This document shows, piece by piece, positions 62,401 to 64,000 of a stretch of 64,000 nt of DNA. Under the pieces are notes generated by a model. The model was not told the DNA's origin. It did no database searches and was given only the letters and a program-made list of their open reading frames with translations. Source of the stretch: Tyto alba (taxonomy: Eukaryota; Chordata; Aves; Strigiformes; Tytonidae). The position numbers and the translations under genes were made by a program. How positions within the stretch are numbered: position 1 is the first letter of the stretch; each line of letters begins with the position of its first letter. The stretch covers positions 10,228,819 through 10,292,818 of the forward strand of contig NW_024881316.1 in the NCBI RefSeq assembly GCF_018691265.1, in the 5' to 3' direction.

Positions 62401-64000
62401 CTTCAGTTACCCTGCCTGTTAGCATATAGAGTACGTATCCATGTTGCTCGTGCATTACAGCTATACCCACTTTAGTGATGCTTTTTACACAACAATGTAG
62501 TAGATGTGACCAATAAAATCACTTGAGAACTCCATAGATTTTTTTTTTAACTCTCTTTTCAGGGGCAGACATAGCAGAGCTCATGATGGACTTTGTCGAA
62601 TGGCTGACTAATCAAGAGTTTGGTCGCCAGTGTATTCTCAGTGTGCGAGATGTCTTGTCATGGGTTAATTTTATGAATGTCATGGTAGAGGATGAAGAGT
62701 CAAATTCTGCCAAGGAATATAGCCTTCTTTACATTTCTCCAATGATGTCTTTTATCCATGCTGCATGTTTGATATACATTGATGGAATAGGATCAGGTAA
62801 GTCTTCAGTGCTCACTTGGTAGCGGAAAATATGAAGGTGTATATTTCTATTAATGTATTTGAGCAGAATGCAAAGAAAATGCTTTGGGGGAGCATGCAAC
62901 TCTTCTGGGAGAAGCTTAGTCATAAGATGAATGTGCCTAGTTATGTTTGTGAAGCGTACTTACCTTTTCTAATTACAGGTACAACATCCTGCTCAGCTGA
63001 TACAGCTTTATTAGCTCGTGAAAAATGCCTGGCATTCTTATGTGAGAAAATGAGTCAATTTCTTGAGCTGACTGACTCTCAGAAGAATGAACTAAAGATT
63101 TATGACAGAACAAAGGAGAAGGAGTTTGTGTGGAGGGACAACTTTATGGGAATCCACCCCTTTTTTATTCCAAGAGGCAAGAGACTTTGTGGGAGTGGGT
63201 GGACATTATTCTGTGGGGTATATTCCCAATAGTTCTGTTACTCACTAAATCTAAATGAGATACCTGAACTATTACAGAACAGTTAATAGTTTGTTCTCAA
63301 ACCTTAGAAAAATGCCCTTTCTGCCTCCAAGTGTATTGATTGCAACTTGATCATATTTATTAAGATGACACATCTGTTAATTGCTTTCTTTGACTTTTTA
63401 AAATTACTGGTTAATGGCCTAATTTTAGTAGACTTTTTTGGTGTAACAAAGGTTCTTTTATTTTGAGTTGAAATTTTCTGTCACTTTGCATGGTTAGAAG
63501 GCCTGTTAACTTCCACTAACAAAAGCTACAGCTCATCCTGGCCCTTGTGTAAAGCATGGGGCGCAGGGGTCCTGAGTACAATGCTAAACAGAGTGGAGAC
63601 TAATGCCCTCCCTTGCTGTAGCCTTTCAAAGATTCACTGCAATTTTTGCAAAATTTAGTCCATGCATTTCATTTCCTCATGTGACAGATTTAATGGAAAT
63701 GGAACTATCAAAATACTGCTTTCTACCCTTAAAATACAGTGACAGAACTAAAAAGTGATGACTATGAGCTTTCTAGTTCAGTGGGTTAGTTTTTAGTACA
63801 TGGAACTATGCTAACTTAATGCTATATTAATCGTTCATCTTTGAACATTTTGATATTCATGGACTGTGTTATTCATGCATAAAATTGTACAAGGTAATGC
63901 TTTTTTGTAAATTGCTTGATTTCCCTCTGCTAATTAGATCACAAAAGGGAGGATCTCTTTTGTACTAAACAGGTATCAAGATGTGCAAGATAAATCGGTG
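22881..64000 (+). CDS. MDN1: MDN1 (midasin), 5' third: exons 1-35, continuing beyond the window
   Basis: Midasin (yeast Rea1) is a dynein-like AAA+ ATPase that pulls assembly factors from pre-60S ribosomal particles in nucleolus and nucleoplasm. Thirty-five exons between 22881 and 63176 join in frame to 5,146 nt, or 1,715 codons plus one base; human is about 5,600 residues, so about 31% is here. Modules seen: N-terminal domain (1-292); AAA1 with Walker A GPIGCGKTS (326-334) and Walker B ILLEDID (395-401); AAA2 with GETGTGKT (674-681) and ILLDEIN (830-836); AAA3 with GETSVGKT (1081-1088) and IVLDELN (1145-1151); AAA4 with GDTGCGKT (1387-1394) and FLLDEIS (1462-1468). AAA2, AAA3 and AAA4 have RNRF arginine-finger motifs; AAA1 has none, as in human. 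Each module ends in a lid motif of the S/T-x-R-D/T type. AAA5-6, the linker, the acidic region and the MIDAS domain lie outside. No frameshift or stop was found. Confidence 0.96.
23004..29377 (+). other. MDN1: MDN1 intron 1
   Basis: A 6.4-kb intron, the longest in the window. Its first 350 bp belong to the CpG island and the rest is AT-rich unique sequence. It holds solo LTR copy 2 (27623-28195) and a short G/T-rich then T-rich run near 28678-28728. Open frames up to 144 codons on either strand look random. No exon, CR1 element or structured RNA could be supported. Confidence 0.85.
27623..28195 (+). mobile_element. Solo LTR copy 2 (avian ERVL-like)
   Basis: A 573-bp solo LTR of the same family in MDN1 intron 1, sense to the gene. 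Perfect 5-bp duplications CAGTG flank it (27618-27622 and 28196-28200). The first base has changed (GGTCCTG for TGTCCTG), and a small insertion sits at the 3' end. TATATAAA (27887-27894) and ATTAAA (28071-28076) are preserved, so it still has promoter and polyadenylation-like signals. Confidence 0.9.
29378..29604 (+). CDS. MDN1: MDN1 exon 2, residues 42-117
   Basis: Starts IWTQQDRQCIL after CCTCTAG and ends HPDIL plus split Pro at CC|GTGAGT. It carries the conserved LLDLLERNAEAIKAGGQI block of the N-terminal domain. A 619-bp intron without features follows. Confidence 0.95.
30224..30448 (+). CDS. MDN1: MDN1 exon 3, residues 117-192
   Basis: Encodes FALRYFKNTSPVFQRLFLESS through SHDTLVR and ends TG|GTAAGT within a Trp codon. 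N-terminal domain, near identical to human. The following 1.5-kb intron is unique sequence. Confidence 0.96.
31985..32092 (+). CDS. MDN1: MDN1 exon 4, residues 192-228
   Basis: Encodes YTSNCLALVTCMNDEHKL through ELIHFRL and ends AA|GTAAGA in a Lys codon. The next intron is only 79 bp. Confidence 0.95.
32172..32364 (+). CDS. MDN1: MDN1 exon 5, residues 228-292
   Basis: Encodes LLEESQLQNVEQALVLANP through LVSEDQ and ends CAG|GTATGT. This is the end of the N-terminal domain before AAA1. The 2.0-kb intron that follows holds a 38-T run close to the donor and a 20-T run at 33705-33724. Confidence 0.94.
32397..32434 (+). repeat. 38-bp poly-T run in MDN1 intron 5
   Basis: An uninterrupted run of 38 T starts 33 nt after the exon 5 donor. 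It may be the antisense tail of a lost retroelement or simple slippage; no element body is recognisable on either side. Confidence 0.9.
34370..34582 (+). CDS. MDN1: MDN1 exon 6, AAA1 Walker A
   Basis: A phase-0 exon, residues 293-363. It contains Walker A GPIGCGKTS (326-334) followed by EYLAAVTGR and QLGDQTDSK, with donor AAG|GTAACT. This starts AAA module 1. Confidence 0.97.
35852..35983 (+). CDS. MDN1: MDN1 exon 7, AAA1 Walker B
   Basis: Residues 364-407, TLLGMYRCTDVPGEFVWQPG through APLDV. Walker B reads ILLEDID, with Glu-Asp where the other modules have Asp-Glu; human AAA1 is the same. Donor GTG|GTATGT. A 1.5-kb intron follows. Confidence 0.97.
37431..37452 (+). repeat. 22-bp poly-A run before MDN1 exon 8
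   Basis: Twenty-two A directly precede the 18-nt pyrimidine tract of the exon 8 acceptor, so the run covers the usual branch-point zone. Confidence 0.9.
37475..37578 (+). CDS. MDN1: MDN1 exon 8, residues 408-442
   Basis: Encodes ISVLIPLLEKRELLIPGRGD through FFATR and ends AG|GTAGGC in an Arg codon. Core of AAA1 including the sensor-1 strand. The following 1.8-kb intron contains the A/C-rich tract at 38627-38905. Confidence 0.95.
38627..38905 (+). repeat. A-rich CAAA/CCAAA low-complexity tract
   Basis: Two blocks (about 38627-38730 and 38798-38905) consist almost only of A and C in CAAA, CCAAA and CCAAAA units, separated by about 70 bp of normal sequence. The plus strand has virtually no G or T in them. 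Open frames here are composition effects. Confidence 0.85.
39338..39452 (+). CDS. MDN1: MDN1 exon 9, residues 442-480
   Basis: Encodes IFSCGGGWYRQQNSHAALL through TGELKE at donor GAG|GTATGC. AAA1 after sensor 1; the RNRF arginine-finger motif seen in AAA2-4 is absent here, as in human. Confidence 0.94.
41156..41349 (+). CDS. MDN1: MDN1 exon 10, residues 481-545
   Basis: Encodes VLQKRYPNLALVTDHLL, then a variable Ser/Glu-rich loop, and NLEGRELSL, ending AG|GTTATC. The donor is AAG|GTTATC, somewhat weak. The AAA1 lid motif SLRDLLNW spans this exon and the next. Confidence 0.93.
42424..42505 (+). CDS. MDN1: MDN1 exon 11, residues 545-572
   Basis: Encodes DLLNWCSRIAYNFDSN through NIFQE. The donor in frame with the homologue is GAG|GTGCGG; a better-looking GTAAGA lies 5 nt further on but would shift the frame. 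Confidence 0.92.
43220..43315 (+). CDS. MDN1: MDN1 exon 12, residues 573-604
   Basis: Encodes ALDCFTAMLSSQGSRQ through NISKKK at AAG|GTATGC. AAA1 to AAA2 linker. Well conserved at both ends. Confidence 0.95.
44382..44494 (+). CDS. MDN1: MDN1 exon 13, residues 605-642
   Basis: Encodes VEFFCELYKPEILIRE through TLTVQ and ends AG|GTAGTG in an Arg codon. Linker before AAA2. A 537-bp intron follows. Confidence 0.94.
45032..45180 (+). CDS. MDN1: MDN1 exon 14, AAA2 Walker A
   Basis: Residues 642-692, with ATRPSAVLIEQLAVCV and Walker A GETGTGKT (674-681), then YLAHIT. Donor ACAG|GTAAAT. The next intron is 93 bp. Confidence 0.97.
45274..45334 (+). CDS. MDN1: MDN1 exon 15, residues 692-712
   Basis: A 61-nt exon encoding HHLRVINMNQQSDTADLLG, split codons at both ends; donor GG|GTGAGT. 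AAA2 between Walker A and the insert. Confidence 0.96.
45852..46063 (+). CDS. MDN1: MDN1 exon 16, residues 712-783
   Basis: Encodes YKPVDNKLIWLPLRESF through SNKEAKENAS, ending G|GTGAGA. AAA2 insert with the conserved GHIQTCYRQKRWHDLL. The 1.6-kb intron after it contains a 15-bp tandem duplication (46544-46576) and the A/C tract at 47308-47465. Confidence 0.96.
47308..47465 (+). repeat. A-rich AAAC low-complexity tract
   Basis: About 155 bp made almost wholly of A and C (AAAC, CAAAAA, CCCC units) in MDN1 intron 16. It has the same strand bias as the tract at 38.6 kb. Confidence 0.85.
47630..47733 (+). CDS. MDN1: MDN1 exon 17, residues 783-817
   Basis: Encodes SPLKEKWEAFGLKLNHAHQQ through FAFVE at GAG|GTATTT. 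AAA2 helical insert. Confidence 0.96.
48716..48860 (+). CDS. MDN1: MDN1 exon 18, AAA2 Walker B
   Basis: Residues 818-866, GTLAQAVKKGEW, Walker B ILLDEIN (830-836), then CLSGLLEGSSGSLVLLDRGDT. Donor ACAG|GTACTA. The 1.3-kb intron after it contains degraded LTR copy 4. Confidence 0.97.
49306..49797 (-). mobile_element. Degraded solo LTR copy 4, reverse orientation
   Basis: Reverse-complement similarity to the other LTRs is clear in several blocks: the TTTACCCTGGCTAAGCACC end, ACAAGTGATGCA, TTTGGCCAGTT, and a CTCCCAGCC block. It is much more diverged than copies 1 and 2, and the right end is uncertain. It lies in MDN1 intron 18, antisense to the gene. Any open frame in it is fortuitous. Confidence 0.7.
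50127..50223 (+). CDS. MDN1: MDN1 exon 19, AAA2 sensor 1 and arginine finger
   Basis: Encodes PLVRHPDFRLFACMNPATDV through GIRN and ends AG|GTAGGA in the finger Arg codon. Sensor-1 Asn lies in CMNPATD. A 1.6-kb intron of unique sequence follows. Confidence 0.97.
51829..51942 (+). CDS. MDN1: MDN1 exon 20, residues 898-936
   Basis: Encodes FTELYVEELKNEGDLQVL through TVQGIV, ending AA|GTAAGT in an Asn codon. AAA2 after the RNRF motif. Confidence 0.96.
52581..52728 (+). CDS. MDN1: MDN1 exon 21, AAA2 lid
   Basis: Encodes FYLSVRKEAETKLVDGTG, then HRPHYSLRTLCRALRFA and SLYE at GAG|GTAATT (residues 936-985). Sensor-2/lid region of AAA2. The next intron is 172 bp. Confidence 0.96.
52901..53011 (+). 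CDS. MDN1: MDN1 exon 22, residues 986-1022
   Basis: Encodes GFCLSFLTQLDRDSHP through IKSLLKQ at CAG|GTAGGT. Linker between AAA2 and AAA3. Confidence 0.96.
53851..54002 (+). CDS. MDN1: MDN1 exon 23, residues 1023-1073
   Basis: Encodes QIPKPQGGRFVYIEGYWIS through ARVVSA and ends GG|GTAAGT. Approach to AAA3. Confidence 0.95.
54472..54650 (+). CDS. MDN1: MDN1 exon 24, AAA3 Walker A
   Basis: Residues 1073-1133: THPVLIQ, Walker A GETSVGKT (1081-1088), then NHEHTDIQEYIGCYTSD and IFKE at GAAG|GTGAGT. Almost identical to human. Confidence 0.97.
55016..55224 (+). CDS. MDN1: MDN1 exon 25, AAA3 Walker B and sensor 1
   Basis: Residues 1133-1202: ILIDAMRKGYW, Walker B IVLDELN (1145-1151), LNRLLDDNRELFI and FATQNPPGLYGGRK. 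The donor is AAG|GTCCGT, which lacks the usual +3 to +5 bases, yet the homologue continues exactly in the next exon. Reading through would stop after eight codons. Confidence 0.95.
55487..56052 (+). mobile_element. Solo LTR copy 3, degraded
   Basis: Same family, opening TGTACTGGTTTTGGCTGGAA and ending near GGTTAAAACACA. The central TATA-containing part is altered or deleted, and I see no target duplication, so it is older or rearranged. It fills more than half of MDN1 intron 25 (55225-56243), sense to the gene. Confidence 0.8.
56244..56390 (+). CDS. MDN1: MDN1 exon 26, AAA3 arginine finger
   Basis: Residues 1203-1251: VLSRAFRNRFVELHFDEL through VMLDLQ; RNRF finger at 1209-1212. Donor CAA|GTATGA. 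A 731-bp intron follows. Confidence 0.97.
57122..57263 (+). CDS. MDN1: MDN1 exon 27, AAA3 lid
   Basis: Residues 1252-1299: SYRRGSTVFAGKHG, lid TLRDLFRWAERYRLAE, DWLQHLAND at GATG|GTGAGT. The next intron is 125 bp. Confidence 0.97.
57389..57523 (+). CDS. MDN1: MDN1 exon 28, residues 1299-1344
   Basis: Encodes FMLLAGRVRKQEEVDVIQ through SIKNLL and ends TTGG|GTGAGT. AAA3-AAA4 linker. The next intron is 76 bp, the shortest here. Confidence 0.96.
57600..57738 (+). CDS. MDN1: MDN1 exon 29, first half of AAA4 Walker A
   Basis: Residues 1344-1390: AKSSMQTSVMDRGFNHIVW through LEFGEPVLLVGDT and the first two bases of a Gly codon at GG|GTAACC. The Walker A motif is split by the intron. Confidence 0.96.
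58320..58458 (+). CDS. MDN1: MDN1 exon 30, second half of AAA4 Walker A
   Basis: Residues 1390-1436: CGKTTICQIFAALTNQKL through LGGLRPVRQ and RDQ at CAG|GTTTGT. It completes GDTGCGKT. The next intron is 95 bp. Confidence 0.97.
58554..58684 (+). CDS. MDN1: MDN1 exon 31, AAA4 Walker B
   Basis: Residues 1437-1480: EESDGSRLFEWCDGPLV, Walker B FLLDEIS (1462-1468), DDSVLERLN, ending AG|GTGTGT in a Ser codon. The 1.5-kb intron after it is unique sequence. Confidence 0.97.
60179..60323 (+). CDS. MDN1: MDN1 exon 32, AAA4 sensor 1
   Basis: Residues 1480-1528: VLEAEKTLVLAEKGGRDD, then LLVAGKKFRILATMNPGGD and FGKKE at GAG|GTAAAA. Sensor-1 Asn in TMNPGGD. Confidence 0.97.
61409..61538 (+). CDS. MDN1: MDN1 exon 33, AAA4 arginine finger
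   Basis: Residues 1529-1572: LSPALRNRFTEIWCPQS through SLGGINHQ at CAAG|GTGGGT. RNRF at 1534-1537. Confidence 0.97.
62563..62796 (+). CDS. MDN1: MDN1 exon 34, AAA4 lid
   Basis: Residues 1572-1650: ADIAELMMDFVEWLTNQEF, lid SVRDVLSWVNFMN, and HAACLIYIDGIGS at TCAG|GTAAGT. The next intron is 182 bp. Confidence 0.96.
62979..63176 (+). CDS. MDN1: MDN1 exon 35, residues 1650-1716, ending at a GC donor
   Basis: Encodes TTSCSADTALLAREKCL through ELKIYDRTKEKEF and GIHPFFIPR. The human protein leaves this frame right after PRG, and the only suitable break is AGAG|GCAAGA, a GC-type donor. Without splicing the frame stops at about 63232. Confidence 0.9.
63973..64000 (+). CDS. MDN1: Possible start of MDN1 exon 36, cut by window edge
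   Basis: CTAAACAG precedes an open frame in the right phase: two bases complete Gly, then IKMCKINR. The position fits the next exon, but sequence similarity to the human continuation is weak and the acceptor lacks a well-placed branch point. It could be chance. Confidence 0.35.

Noticed and set aside
23004..62978. Intronic box C/D snoRNAs (TGATGA near 24123, 33100, 41055, 44233 and 45540)
   Set aside because: Ribosome-assembly genes can host snoRNAs, so I looked. None of these TGATGA sites has a CTGA box at the right distance with a closing stem.
1..64000. CR1 LINEs, tRNA genes, CRISPR arrays, complete proviruses
   Set aside because: No CR1 3'-end microsatellite, tRNA cloverleaf, spaced direct repeats, or gag/pol-like frames were seen on either strand by eye.

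Overview
The window is vertebrate nuclear DNA, almost certainly from a bird. It shows spliced genes with GT-AG introns, a strong CpG-island promoter, proteins close to human orthologues, and four copies of a solo-LTR family that I recognise from neoavian bird genomes. I cannot name the species. There are no bacterial genes, operons, CRISPR arrays, tRNAs or rRNAs.

There are two genes, arranged head to head around a CpG-island promoter at about 21.3-23.3 kb. Leftward, on the minus strand, lies the complete coding sequence of CASP8AP2 (FLASH). It has nine coding exons between 20575 and 1099 that join in frame to 2,018 codons plus stop, preceded by at least one non-coding leader exon. Rightward, on the plus strand, lies the 5' third of MDN1 (midasin, the AAA+ ribosome-assembly ATPase, Rea1 in yeast). 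Thirty-five coding exons from 22881 to 63176 join in frame to about 1,715 codons, covering the N-terminal domain and AAA modules 1 to 4. The gene runs off the right edge. The same head-to-head pair exists in human (6q15).

Every exon boundary was placed by reading splice sites and checking that reading phase is kept at each junction; no frameshift or premature stop was found in either gene. Intergenic space is only the promoter core (about 22.4-22.9 kb), which carries a ZNF143-type motif, two CACGTG E-boxes, GC boxes and a 19-C run. Introns are mostly unique sequence. Exceptions are four solo LTRs (15.9, 27.6, 49.3 and 55.5 kb), two A/C-rich tracts (38.6 and 47.3 kb), a 38-T run (32.4 kb), and CGG/CCG repeats in the CpG island.

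CASP8AP2 acts in histone pre-mRNA 3'-end processing in S phase and MDN1 in 60S ribosome maturation. A shared promoter with cell-growth and cell-cycle type motifs fits both roles, but co-regulation is inference. I found no previously undescribed system. The points worth a second look are splice-site oddities in MDN1 (a GC donor, a very weak GT donor beside an LTR, a tandem donor), a changed LDLY motif in FLASH, alternative leader donors with a tiny uORF, and the promoter architecture.
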